Shown here: positions 46,068 through 54,920 of the stretch, piece after piece
Layout: every line of letters begins with the position of its first letter
Position numbering within the stretch: the first letter of the stretch is position 1
Assembly: GCF_030546695.1 (NCBI RefSeq)
Contig: NZ_JAUOTP010000004.1
Location: 1-64,000, forward strand
DNA: 64,000 nt
Reading direction: 5' to 3'
From: Sphingomonas natans
GTDB lineage: Bacteria; Pseudomonadota; Alphaproteobacteria; Sphingomonadales; Sphingomonadaceae
Made by a program: the position numbers and the translations under genes
The notes under the pieces: model-generated
What the model saw: the letters and a program-made list of their open reading frames with translations, nothing else
The model's database searches: none
What the model was told of the DNA's origin: nothing

Positions 46068-47284
46068 GCGCCGTGACGAAACGATCGGGCAGGACCGCCG
46101 CGGCCGTCTTCGTGCTGCTCGGCACGCTGATGCTCGTGACGATCGTGGGTCTGTGCATCTACGTCGTCGCCAGCGCGCCCACGGGTCAATCTAGCGCCAA
46201 GCGGCCAGGTGTGCCGCACCGCCTCCCCGGCCGCGGCGCACCGCTCAGCCTGGCCGAACCGCCGCCGGTCGAGCCGCTCGAATTCGCCGAGATGAGCGCG
46301 GATCAGGCGCGCGCCTTCAACGCGACCGTGCCCTTCGCGCCGGGCCGCGTCGTGCCCGCCGCGCCCTTTCGCTATGGCGGCGATCCCGTCGACAAGGCGC
46401 GCGCCACCGCCTGCCTCGCCGCCGCCGTCCTGTTCGAGGCCGGCGATCAGGCGGTGGGCGAAGCCGCGGTCGCGCAGGTCGTGCTGAACCGGCTGCGCCA
46501 TCCCGCCTTTCCCAAGTCGGTGTGCGGCGTCGTCTTCCAGGGTTCCGAGCGGCGCACCGGCTGCCAGTTCACCTTCACCTGCGATGGCGCGCTCGCCCGC
46601 ACCCCCGCCCCCGCCGCCTGGGCCCGCGCGCGCTTCATCGCCGAGCGCGCGCTGGGCGGCTATGTCGTCAAGGCCGTCGGCACGGCGACGCATTACCACG
46701 CCGATTATGTCGTCCCCTATTGGGGATCGAGCCTCTCGAAGATCGCGATGGTCGCCCCGCACATCTTCTATCGCTGGCCGGGCCGCTGGGGCTCGCCGAG
46801 CGGCTTCGCGGGAGTCGCGCCGGGCGGCGAGATCGTCGATCGCCGCGTCGCCGCCTTCGCCGGGATCGAGCCCGGCATCGCCGGCCTGCCGCCGATGGAC
46901 GATGACGGCCCGCTTCCTCCGACAGCGCCGCTCCAGACCCTCGCGATCGCGGGCGTTCCCGAGTCGGCGCTCAAGGGCAGCCTCGTCCGGCTCAAGGACG
47001 AGGAAGGCGGCCAGTTCGTCCTGCAGCTCGATCCAGGCGCCTATCCGGGCAGCTATGCGATCGTCGGTTTCACGATCTGCAACGGCAAGCCCAACTGTAT
47101 CGTCATGGGCTGGACGAGCGCCGATCAGGTGCCGCGCACCTTTCCGATCCTGCCCGATGCCTTGCGCTCGCTGGCATTCCTGTATCGCCGCAGCAGCATC
47201 GTCGACAGCGCCCAGCCCTTCTGGGATTGCCGTCGCTTCCAGCGCCCCGTCGCCAGCCAGTGCCTCCCCGGCACGGGCAACTGA
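46064..47284 (+). CDS. SleB-family cell wall hydrolase
   Basis: The 406-residue product has one N-terminal membrane helix (AAAVFVLLGTLMLVTIVGLC) and a Hydrolase_2/SleB domain: ATACLAAAVLFEAGDQAVGE, VVLNRLRHPAFPKSVCGVVF, GCQFTFTCDGAL, and ATHYHADYVVPYWGSSL. SleB-type enzymes cleave peptidoglycan; outside spore formers they are common in alphaproteobacteria. The catalytic Glu (FEAGDQ) is present. A C-terminal part of about 170 residues has no recognised domain. The GTG start overlaps the stop of the deacetylase-family gene, so the two are coupled. Confidence 0.87.
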   Translation: MSAVTKRSGRTAAAVFVLLGTLMLVTIVGLCIYVVASAPTGQSSAKRPGVPHRLPGRGAPLSLAEPPPVEPLEFAEMSADQARAFNATVPFAPGRVVPAAPFRYGGDPVDKARATACLAAAVLFEAGDQAVGEAAVAQVVLNRLRHPAFPKSVCGVVFQGSERRTGCQFTFTCDGALARTPAPAAWARARFIAERALGGYVVKAVGTATHYHADYVVPYWGSSLSKIAMVAPHIFYRWPGRWGSPSGFAGVAPGGEIVDRRVAAFAGIEPGIAGLPPMDDDGPLPPTAPLQTLAIAGVPESALKGSLVRLKDEEGGQFVLQLDPGAYPGSYAIVGFTICNGKPNCIVMGWTSADQVPRTFPILPDALRSLAFLYRRSSIVDSAQPFWDCRRFQRPVASQCLPGTGN

Positions 47285-47305
47285 GCGTCCCTGCCGTCAA
47301 AGCCG

Positions 47306-47323
47306 CTGTCACATAAGCGTCAT
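47306..47323 (+). promoter_or_regulatory. Pho-box-like direct repeat upstream of the TonB receptor
   Basis: CTGTCAC-ATAA-GCGTCAT has the PhoB box layout (two 7-bp units separated by an AT-rich 4-base spacer). A TAATGC that could serve as -10 follows about 11 bases later at 47334. The receptor start is at 47375. By-eye match only. Confidence 0.45.
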
Positions 47324-47374
47324 CGCCGCTGCCTAATGCGCCCCCAACAATCAGCAAACTAAAGGGGCTACTTT

Positions 47375-49891
47375 ATGCGATTTGGCGCGGGATTCCGCTC
47401 GGGACTCATGCTCGGCGGAGCGATCTTCGTGGCGATGCCGGCGGTTGCGGCTGCGGCTGCCCCGGCCGACGCAGCCGGCGCGGCCGACGTCGCTCCTCCC
47501 AGCGAGGATCAGGCCCTCGGCGAGATCGTCGTCACCGCCACCAAGCGCGAGACGAACCTCCAGCAGACCCCGATCTCGATCAGCGTCGTCAACGCCGCCG
47601 CGGTCGAGGATCGCCACATCCAGAGCCTCTATGACCTGTCCGACGGCAGCGTGCCCTCGCTCCGCGTCGCCACGTTCGAAGCGCGCCAGAGCGCGCTCAC
47701 GATCGGCATCCGCGGCATCGTGCCGCTCGACGCCAACCAGCCCGCGCGCGAGCAGGGCGTCGGCATCTATATCGACGGCGTCTATCTCGGCCGCCAGCAC
47801 GGCCTGAACGCCGGCCTGTTCGACATCGAGCGCGTCGAGGTCCTGAAGGGTCCGCAGGGCACGCTCTTCGGTCGCAACACCGAGGGCGGCGCGCTCAGCA
47901 TCGTCACCAAGGCGCCCACCGGCGAATTCGGCGGCCGCGTGACCGCCGGCATCGGCAATCTCAACTCCTACAACGGCGATCTCCACATCGATCTGCCCGC
48001 CTTCCATGACTTCGCGGTCAAGGTCGATGCGATCAAGCAGTATCAGGGTGCGGTCACCAAGAACCCGCTCGAGGGCCAGAAGGGCTTCGGCTATTTCGAT
48101 CGCGTCGGCGGCCGCGTCGCCGTCCGCTGGAAGCCGGCCGAGCTGGACATCACGGACGATTTCTCGGCCGATTATGCCCAGGACAAGAACACGCCGTTCT
48201 ACAGCCAGCTGCTGAACTACAATCCGAACGGCTGCGTCGCCGGCCCGCAGGCGGCCGTCGCAGGCTGCGCCCTGCCCGGCACGCAATATACCACGCTGAC
48301 CGGCACGGTCCGGCCGACCCTCCCCGGTGTCATCGTCGAAGGCGATAAGCGCCAGCGCACCGCCGATATCGGCGTTCCGCAGCAGCCCAGCGTCGACAAG
48401 ACGCACGGCTTCACCAATACGCTGAAGTGGAAGGCCGCCGACGAGATCGAGATCCGCGCGATCTCCGCCTGGCGCGGTGTCGACGCCACGCAGTTCGACA
48501 ATAGCGGCGGCGCGCACCGCCCGCCCATCGTCAACCTGACCACGGCCTGCACCGTCGCGGCGCCCTGCGGTTTCAGCCGCTACAGCCTCGCCTCGCTGCA
48601 CCAGGATCAGTTCAGCCAGGAACTGCAGGCGGTCGGCTCGGTCGGCACCTTCGATTATGTCGCGGGCCTCTACTATTTCAACGAGCGCGTCTCGGATGAC
48701 GCCGCGACCCCGAACTCGAACGGCGTCGCGCTCGTCATCGGCGTCGCCCAGTATCTGATCCTCGATCCCTGCCGCGGTTCGGCCGGCTTCGGTTCGCAGC
48801 TCGGCTGCCGCAACATCGATCGCGCCTCGGCGGTGCAGTCGAAGAGCTATGCCGCCTACGGCCAGGTCACCTGGAACGCGACCGACGCGATCCACATCAC
48901 CGCCGGCGGCCGCTACACGGAAGACAAGAAGAAGGGCCAGCTGCTCATCTCGCGCGGCGTCACCTATGCGCTGAACACCACCGCCGCCGCCGCCGCGGGC
49001 TACACGCCGCTCGACGAAAAGTGGCATCGCTTCAATCCGATGGCGACGGTCGCGTTCGACGCGACGGACGACATCCACCTCTACGCGAAATATGCGACCG
49101 GCTATCGCGCCGGTGGCGCCAGCTCGCGTACGCAGAACTACCAGGCCTTCGATCCGGAAGACGTGAAGTCCTACGAAATCGGCGCCAAGACCGACTTCTT
49201 CGACCACAAGGCGCGCCTGAACCTCGCGGGCTACATCATGGATCGCAAGGATAGCCAGGTCGACATCAGCTCGATCCAGTTCTTCAACGGATCCAGCTTC
49301 AACAACCTCGTCACGATCAATGTCCCGGGCAACACCAAGATCCGCGGCATCGAAGCGGACCTGACGGTTCGTCCGACCCGCGGCCTGACGCTGAGCGCCG
49401 GCTATGCCTACACCTACACCAAGATCCCGCTCGTCCCGATCACCTATACGGGTGGCGGCGCGACGACCTCGGTGCTGCAACAGTTCTACATCGTGTACAC
49501 GCCGCGCAACGCGGGCAACGGCGCGATCGATTACGAGCTGCCGATCGGTGGCGCGGGCACCAAGGTGCGCTTCCACTTCGACGGAAATTACGCGCAGGCC
49601 ACGCAGGCTTTCGACCAGTATTCGACGAAGGCCGATGCCTCGACGATCTTCAACGGCCGCATCGCGCTGACCGACATCCCGATGGGTGAAGGTGGCCAGA
49701 AGCTGACGATCTCGGCGTGGAGCCGCAACCTCTTCAACAAGGCCTATGTGTACCGCCGCGATCCGTCGAACAGCCTGCCCGCCGCGCCGACGACCAGCGC
49801 GACGACCGGCAATATCGGCAACGTGCTCGGCGATTACGGCAACTTCAACATGCCGCGCACCTTCGGCCTCGAAGGCACCGTCAACTTCTAA
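47375..49891 (+). CDS. TonB-dependent outer membrane receptor
   Basis: The 838-residue product has a signal peptide (LMLGGAIFVAMPAVAAAAAP), a TonB-box-like/plug start (GEIVVTATKRETNLQQTP), plug motifs (IGIRGIVPLD, IYIDGVYLGRQHG, DIERVEVLKGPQGTLFGRN) and a long beta-barrel ending in the terminal Phe (EGTVNF). This is the iron-siderophore/vitamin/carbohydrate receptor class that sphingomonads carry in large numbers; the ligand cannot be read. An intrinsic terminator lies 84 bases behind it, and a Pho-box-like site precedes it. It appears to be monocistronic. Confidence 0.93.
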   Translation: MRFGAGFRSGLMLGGAIFVAMPAVAAAAAPADAAGAADVAPPSEDQALGEIVVTATKRETNLQQTPISISVVNAAAVEDRHIQSLYDLSDGSVPSLRVATFEARQSALTIGIRGIVPLDANQPAREQGVGIYIDGVYLGRQHGLNAGLFDIERVEVLKGPQGTLFGRNTEGGALSIVTKAPTGEFGGRVTAGIGNLNSYNGDLHIDLPAFHDFAVKVDAIKQYQGAVTKNPLEGQKGFGYFDRVGGRVAVRWKPAELDITDDFSADYAQDKNTPFYSQLLNYNPNGCVAGPQAAVAGCALPGTQYTTLTGTVRPTLPGVIVEGDKRQRTADIGVPQQPSVDKTHGFTNTLKWKAADEIEIRAISAWRGVDATQFDNSGGAHRPPIVNLTTACTVAAPCGFSRYSLASLHQDQFSQELQAVGSVGTFDYVAGLYYFNERVSDDAATPNSNGVALVIGVAQYLILDPCRGSAGFGSQLGCRNIDRASAVQSKSYAAYGQVTWNATDAIHITAGGRYTEDKKKGQLLISRGVTYALNTTAAAAAGYTPLDEKWHRFNPMATVAFDATDDIHLYAKYATGYRAGGASSRTQNYQAFDPEDVKSYEIGAKTDFFDHKARLNLAGYIMDRKDSQVDISSIQFFNGSSFNNLVTINVPGNTKIRGIEADLTVRPTRGLTLSAGYAYTYTKIPLVPITYTGGGATTSVLQQFYIVYTPRNAGNGAIDYELPIGGAGTKVRFHFDGNYAQATQAFDQYSTKADASTIFNGRIALTDIPMGEGGQKLTISAWSRNLFNKAYVYRRDPSNSLPAAPTTSATTGNIGNVLGDYGNFNMPRTFGLEGTVNF

Positions 49892-49974
49892 GGCTCATCA
49901 CCCAAGGTGGGAGCGCAGCGCGCTTCCACCGATGGCGTGACCGGAACCTTCGACAGAATTTCCCCCGAAGACTG

Positions 49975-50021
49975 GCCGCCGGAGTCGCTCACCGCAAGGT
50001 GCACGCCTCCGGCGGCTTTTT
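49975..50021 (+). terminator. Rho-independent terminator of the TonB receptor gene
   Basis: A perfect 10-bp stem GCCGCCGGAG (49975-49984) with CTCCGGCGGC (50007-50016) encloses 22 bases and is followed by TTTTT. Confidence 0.85.
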
Positions 50022-50068
50022 CGTGGGCCCTGCCCTTCTCCGCCGACGATCAAATGGGGGCGGATCGT

Positions 50069-50094
50069 GCAACCCCAAGCGGCCGCTTTCGTTC
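50069..50094 (+). promoter_or_regulatory. Possible EcfG-type (general stress) promoter of the small lipoprotein gene
   Basis: GCAAC-N16-CGTTC differs by one base from the EcfG consensus GGAAC-N16/17-CGTT. It lies 28 bases upstream of the ATG, leaving a short leader with GGAG. By-eye match with one mismatch, so tentative. Confidence 0.35.
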
Positions 50095-50121
50095 GCCACC
50101 TGACCCTTTCAGGAGAACGAC

Positions 50122-50430
50122 ATGCGCATCAAGATCCTCACCATCGCCGCGGCCACCGGCCTGCTCGGCCTCGCCGCCTGCAGCGAGAAGACCGGCAACG
50201 CCGCCGATACGACGCTCAACAGCGCCGCCAACGATACCGAAGCCAATTTCGACAATCTGGGCGACGCCGCCGGCAACGCATCGGACAGCGCAGCCCCTGC
50301 CATCGACAATGCGGGCGAAGCGATCTCGAACGGCGCCGACAAGGCCGGCAACGCGATCGACAACGCCGCCGCCGCAACCGGCCAGGCACTCACCAACGCC
50401 GGCAACACGATCTCGAACTCGGCGCGTTAG
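50122..50430 (+). CDS. Small Ala/Asn-rich lipoprotein with LEA-like repeats
   Basis: The 102-residue product has a lipoprotein signal peptide (KILTIAAATGLLGLAACS) with lipobox LAAC, so Cys20 would be lipidated. The mature part lacks aromatic residues but for one Phe and is made of Ala, Asn, Asp, Gly and Ser in a periodic pattern (for example AIDNAGEAIS, KAGNAIDNAA, ALTNAGNTIS) of about 11 residues, as in LEA-like amphipathic helices. GGAG precedes the start. It stands alone between a terminator and a repeat. No named family is recognised; a stress or envelope-protective role is an inference. Confidence 0.75.
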   Translation: MRIKILTIAAATGLLGLAACSEKTGNAADTTLNSAANDTEANFDNLGDAAGNASDSAAPAIDNAGEAISNGADKAGNAIDNAAAATGQALTNAGNTISNSAR

Positions 50431-50442
50431 GTACTTGCCGCC

Positions 50443-50555
50443 GCTCATCCTGAGGAGCCATTGAGCTTGTCGAAATGGCATCTCGAAGGACTAGCGCTAC
50501 GGCTGGTCCTTCGAGATGGGCCTTCGACTTCGCTCAGTCCCTCCTCAGGATGAGC
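50443..50555. repeat. Palindromic repeat, copy B of the two-copy family
   Basis: The same 15-bp terminal arms as at 26248-26362 (GCTCATCCTGAGGAG at 50443-50457 and its complement at 50541-50555) enclose ATCTCGAAGGAC/GTCCTTCGAGAT inner arms. The flank GGCCTTCGACTTCGCTCAGTCC is the reverse complement of the left flank of copy A, so the two copies are inverted relative to each other. It lies between the lipoprotein gene and the end of lepA. Confidence 0.85.
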
Positions 50556-50574
50556 GGCTGACCTAGAAGCTGCT

Positions 50575-52368
50575 CTAGTTCTCGTCGCCCATCCGGAGCG
50601 CGGCGATGAAGGCTTCCTGCGGAATGCTCACCGAGCCATATTCGCGCATCCGCTTCTTGCCCTCTTTCTGCTTCTCCAGCAGCTTCTTCTTCCGGCTCGC
50701 ATCGCCGCCATAGCATTTGGCGGTCACGTCCTTGCGCATCGCCGCGATCGTCTCGCGCGCGATCACCTTGCCGCCGATCGCCGCCTGGATCGGGATCTTG
50801 AACAGATGGCGCGGGATCAGGTCCTTAAGCCGTTCGCACATCCCTCGGCCCCGGCTCTCGGCCGTGCCCCGATGGACGATCATGCTCAGCGCATCGACCG
50901 GCTCGGCATTGACCATGATGCTCATCTTGACGAGGTCGCCCTCGCGATAGCCGATCTGATGATAGTCGAAGCTCGCATAGCCGCGGCTAATCGACTTCAG
51001 GCGATCGTAAAAGTCGAACACCACTTCGTTGAGCGGCAGATCGTAGGTCACCTGCGCGCGCCCGCCCACATAGGTCAGGTTCTTCTGCACGCCGCGCCGG
51101 TCCTGGCACAGCTTCAGGATGCTCCCGAGATATTCGTCCGGGCAATAAATGACCGCCTCGATCCACGGCTCCTCGATCGACGCGATCTTGCTGGGATCGG
51201 GCATGTCGGCGGGATTGTGCAGCTCGATCTCGCCGCGATCGTGGGCGAGCTGGATCTTGTAGACCACGCTCGGCGCGGTCGTGATCAGGTCGAGATCATA
51301 TTCGCGCGTCAGCCGCTCCTGGATGATCTCCAGGTGGAGCAGGCCGAGGAAGCCGCAGCGGAAGCCGAAGCCGAGCGCCGCGCTCGACTCCATCTCGAAG
51401 GTGAAGCTCGCATCGTTGAGCCGCAGCCGGCTGATGCTTTCGCGCAACTTGTCGAAATCGGCCGCATCGACCGGGAAGAGCCCGCAGAACACGACCGGCT
51501 GGACGAGCTTGAAGCCCGGCAGCGCCTCGGCCGCGGGCTTCTTGGCGTCGGTGATCGTGTCGCCGACCGCGGTCTGCGCGACCTCCTTGATCTGCGCGGT
51601 GATGAAGCCGATCTCGCCCGGCCCCAATTCGGTCAGTTGCTCGATCTTCGGCCGGAAGCAGCCGACGCGATCGACGAGGTGCTTGGTCCCGCCCGCCATG
51701 AACGCGATCTCCGCGCCCTTGCGCAGCACGCCCGCCATCACGCGGACGAGGATGACCACGCCGAGATACGGATCGTACCAGCTGTCGACGAGCATCGCCT
51801 TCAGCGGCTGGCTCGCATCGCCCTTCGGCGCCGGGATCCGCTCGACGATCGCGTCGAGGATCTCGTCGATGCCGATGCCGGACTTGGCCGAGGCGAGGAT
51901 CGCGTTCGAGGCGTCGAGCCCGATCACGTCCTCGATCTCCTTGCGCACCTTCTCGGGCTCGGCGGCGGGCAGATCGATCTTGTTGATGACGGGCACGATC
52001 TCATGATCATGCTCGATCGACTGATAGACGTTGGCGAGCGTCTGCGCCTCGACGCCCTGCGCGGCATCGACCACCAGCAAGGCACCCTCGCACGCGGCGA
52101 GACTGCGGCTGACTTCGTAGGCGAAGTCGACATGGCCCGGCGTGTCCATCAGATTGAGGACATGGCCCTTCCAGTCGAGGCGCACGGTCTGCGCCTTGAT
52201 CGTGATGCCGCGCTCCTTCTCGATATCCATATTATCGAGCACTTGCGCGCTCATCTCGCGCTCGGTGAGGCCGCCGGTGCGCTGGATCAGGCGATCGGCG
52301 AGCGTCGATTTGCCATGATCGATATGCGCGATGATCGAGAAATTGCGGATCTTGTCGAGGGGAGTCAT
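50575..52368 (-). CDS. lepA: Elongation factor 4 (LepA)
   Basis: The 597-residue product is a translational GTPase with G1 [18 protein letters not shown]2 [12 protein letters not shown]3 [13 protein letters not shown]4 [15 protein letters not shown], and the LepA-specific C-terminal domain around [25 protein letters not shown]. LepA binds ribosomes and acts in initiation or back-translocation. The ATG at 52368 and full length fit the family. A repeat follows the stop, and the frameshifted GGDEF-EAL gene lies upstream. Confidence 0.97.
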   Translation of the reverse strand: MTPLDKIRNFSIIAHIDHGKSTLADRLIQRTGGLTEREMSAQVLDNMDIEKERGITIKAQTVRLDWKGHVLNLMDTPGHVDFAYEVSRSLAACEGALLVVDAAQGVEAQTLANVYQSIEHDHEIVPVINKIDLPAAEPEKVRKEIEDVIGLDASNAILASAKSGIGIDEILDAIVERIPAPKGDASQPLKAMLVDSWYDPYLGVVILVRVMAGVLRKGAEIAFMAGGTKHLVDRVGCFRPKIEQLTELGPGEIGFITAQIKEVAQTAVGDTITDAKKPAAEALPGFKLVQPVVFCGLFPVDAADFDKLRESISRLRLNDASFTFEMESSAALGFGFRCGFLGLLHLEIIQERLTREYDLDLITTAPSVVYKIQLAHDRGEIELHNPADMPDPSKIASIEEPWIEAVIYCPDEYLGSILKLCQDRRGVQKNLTYVGGRAQVTYDLPLNEVVFDFYDRLKSISRGYASFDYHQIGYREGDLVKMSIMVNAEPVDALSMIVHRGTAESRGRGMCERLKDLIPRHLFKIPIQAAIGGKVIARETIAAMRKDVTAKCYGGDASRKKKLLEKQKEGKKRMREYGSVSIPQEAFIAALRMGDEN

Positions 52369-52441
52369 GGCGTGCGCCTAGCAGGCTGCGCGGATCAGCC
52401 CAAGCCCGTGTCGCGACGGCGCCGACAACAAGCGTGGCGTG

Positions 52442-53809
52442 TCAGTGAATCCCGCCGCGCGGAGCCAGACGGCTGCGCTCGACCGACTGGCGCGGCAGGC
52501 GGCGGGCGGCCGGCGGCCGCTTGCGCCCCGCCGGCGCCTCGCTGGCGCCCTCCAGCCACGTGAGCAGCGCCGGCAGCGGCATCGGCCGCGCGAACAGATA
52601 GCCCTGCGCCATGCCGTAGCCGAGATCGCGCACCTGGCGCAGCTGGCGCTCGGTCTCGACGCCCTCGATGATGCAATCCAGCTCCAGCGTGACGCACAGG
52701 CCGAGGATCGCGGCGATGATCTTGCTGCCCGAATCCTCGTCCATATCCGCGATGAAGCTGCGATCGACCTTCACCTTGTCGAGCGGCAGGCGGTTGAGAT
52801 AGCTCAGGCTTGAATAGCCCATCCCGAAATCGTCGAGCGCGATCGAAACGCCCAGCCCGCGCAGCAGATTGATGCCGACCACGGCGGCGTCGAAATCGCG
52901 CATCAGCGCGGTTTCGGTCAGCTCGAACGTGACGCGCCTGGGATCGACCCCCGCCTCCCCGATCGCCTCCACGAGCAACCGGATCGTGCCGGGCGAGACG
53001 ATGTCGTGCGCGGACAGGTTGAACGACAGCCCGATCCCCGGCGGGATCGCGGCGAAGTGCGCGAGCGCGAGCCGGAACAGCTTCACGGTGATCGGATGCA
53101 TGAGGCCGACGCGCTCGGCGGTGGTGATGAAGCGCTCCGGCCCGATCACCCCCATCGACGGGCTGGTCCACCGGCCGAGCGCCTCGACCGCGAGCACCGT
53201 CCTGGTCTCGGTCGACAGGATCGGCTGAAACTCGACATGCAATTCACGGTCGAGATCGGCGGTCTGCAACGCCGTCTCCAGCGCCCGTTCGGATCGGATC
53301 CGGGTCTCGTGATCGCTCGAAAAGACGGCGCAGCCGCCGCGTCGCATGGTCTTGACGTTGTAGAGCGCATAATCGGAGCGGTCGAACAGCTCGTTGGCGG
53401 TCGCGCCCGCATCGGGGAAGAGCGCCAGGCCGATCGAGCAGCCGAGCGCCACGCGGTGATCGTCGATATCGAACGGCTGCGTCAGCAGATCGCAGATCCG
53501 CTGGCCGATCGCCCGCGCACGATCGGTATTGCCGATCAGCAGCAGGCCGAACTCATCGCCGCCGAGCCGCGCGACGACCAGGTCGGGGCCCGACAATGCC
53601 TTCAGCCGCGCCGCGACCGCGATCAGCAGGCGATCGCCGACCGCGTGGCCATAAGCATCGTTGATCGGCTTGAAGCGATCGAGATCGAGCGCCCCGACCG
53701 CGAAGCGCTCCCCGCGCGCGGTGCAGTCGGCGAGCATCGTTTCGAGACGGGCGAAGAAAAAGCGTCGGTTGGGCAGGCCCGTCAACATCGGTGAGCGCGA
53801 GGCGGGCAT
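52442..53809 (-). CDS. GGDEF-EAL part that stays open downstream of the frameshift
   Basis: An ATG at 53809 opens 455 residues that hold nearly the entire GGDEF and EAL domains, starting MPASRSPMLTGLPNRR. If it were translated alone the product would be a soluble diguanylate cyclase/phosphodiesterase without its membrane sensor. The catalytic motifs GGDEF and EAL are intact. No clear ribosome-binding site precedes the ATG, so I regard it as a remnant of the longer gene unless shown otherwise. Confidence 0.6.
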   Translation of the reverse strand: MPASRSPMLTGLPNRRFFFARLETMLADCTARGERFAVGALDLDRFKPINDAYGHAVGDRLLIAVAARLKALSGPDLVVARLGGDEFGLLLIGNTDRARAIGQRICDLLTQPFDIDDHRVALGCSIGLALFPDAGATANELFDRSDYALYNVKTMRRGGCAVFSSDHETRIRSERALETALQTADLDRELHVEFQPILSTETRTVLAVEALGRWTSPSMGVIGPERFITTAERVGLMHPITVKLFRLALAHFAAIPPGIGLSFNLSAHDIVSPGTIRLLVEAIGEAGVDPRRVTFELTETALMRDFDAAVVGINLLRGLGVSIALDDFGMGYSSLSYLNRLPLDKVKVDRSFIADMDEDSGSKIIAAILGLCVTLELDCIIEGVETERQLRQVRDLGYGMAQGYLFARPMPLPALLTWLEGASEAPAGRKRPPAARRLPRQSVERSRLAPRGGIH

Positions 53810-54467
53810 TCTCCTCGCCCAGGCGCTGCGCCTCGGCCTGCTGCGCGGCCAGGCTCGCCTGCGATCGGATGAGCTTGGTGAAGCCGTCGAAGCTGTTGAG
53901 CAGCACGCGGATCATGACCCCGGTGACGAGCGCGGTGTTCAGCGCCATCGCGATGAACACCGGATTTCCGAGATAGAGATAATAGATCAGCAGCGGGGTC
54001 GTGATCGTGAAATAGACGAGCAGGGCCGCCTGCGGCAGATGGACGAGGCAGAAGATGCAGCCGATCACGGTGATCGCGATGAAGACCGAGACATGGGCAT
54101 GTTCGAACGGCCCGCCATATTGATCGAGCGCCAGCGCCCAGCTCAGGAACGCGATGCAGATCGGCAGCGCGGACATCGTCGTGCTCCGCAGCGACGCATG
54201 CGCCCGCCGAAAGCCGATCGTCGCGGCAAGTTCCGCAAAGAAAGTCCATGTCAGAATCCGCCATGCGGAAATGCAGATCAGCACGCTGGTGACGCCCACC
54301 GTGAGCCAGCCCGGCGCATAGCGATAATGCGTATAGGTTACCGCCAGCGCATTGATGATCAATAGGGCGTAAAGGAGCGGTATCTGCCGTTTGAGCTCCT
54401 CATATTGCGCTGCGACTACGCCGGGATCGCGCGAGAAACCGGACCATTGCTTGATACGCTGAGGCAC
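52442..54467 (-). pseudogene. Membrane GGDEF-EAL gene interrupted by a frameshift
   Basis: The first part (54467 to about 53785) reads six membrane helices and the linker ending ENARLALTD. The usual continuation of a GGDEF domain, LTGLPNRRFFF, follows directly but in another frame: one base stands where a three-base codon should be between GAT and TTG at about 53784-53787, so the frame is shifted by a net loss of two bases. Downstream of it GGDEF (LVVARLGGDEFGLLL) and EAL (AVEALGRW, FELTETAL, ALDDFGMGYSSL, EGVET) domains are complete. A GTG at 54467 with AGGA upstream is the likely start; an ATG at 54542 is also open. Either a real mutation or a sequencing error. Confidence 0.75.
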
Positions 54468-54920
54468 ATCTTGTCCTATACGATTGTCCAGGCTCAGACT
54501 GCAGAATCGAATTTGCGCGACCGTCTTTGCACGGAAGATCATAATAAGACGCTAAACGGCGCTTTTTGCAAAAAGACCCGCGGCATTGCAGAATGTTATA
54601 CTGAGCTCGTCGTGTAATCGAGTCGTTGCCGGAGATTAACCTTTTGCTCGCGCGTGCGAGCGAGCGGCTGAACTTCGCGCGGCAGGCCATTTCGTCGTCG
54701 CGGGTCTTCCCGCCGGGGCCGGCAGTTGCAGGGCGGCTATCGCCAGGACTATAGCTCTCGCGAATTAACTCTATGCTATTAACATAGATTATGTCAGGCA
54801 TGCGGGGCGCTGCGAATTCGCCGGACCGCAGACGCGCGGTTTGTGATCTTGCGCAGACGCGGGAGTTCCTGTGCCGGCGAGTTTCCTGTCCGTTCCCGTT
54901 CTTTCGAAGGCGTGGTAGAA
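54468..54920. other. AT-richer intergenic region between the GGDEF-EAL gene and the hybrid kinase gene
   Basis: About 450 bases separate the two divergent starts, with no supported gene. The left half is AT-richer than its surroundings and has a 14-bp perfect palindrome CTTTTTGCAAAAAG (54562-54575). The right half has CTATG-N7-CATAG (54771-54787). Both look like regulatory or promoter elements for the divergent genes. Short frames in it lack ribosome-binding sites and family resemblance. Confidence 0.5.

Noticed and set aside
54405-54617. 70-codon frame between the GGDEF-EAL and kinase genes
   Set aside because: It has no ribosome-binding site, covers the likely promoter region and reads no recognisable protein.
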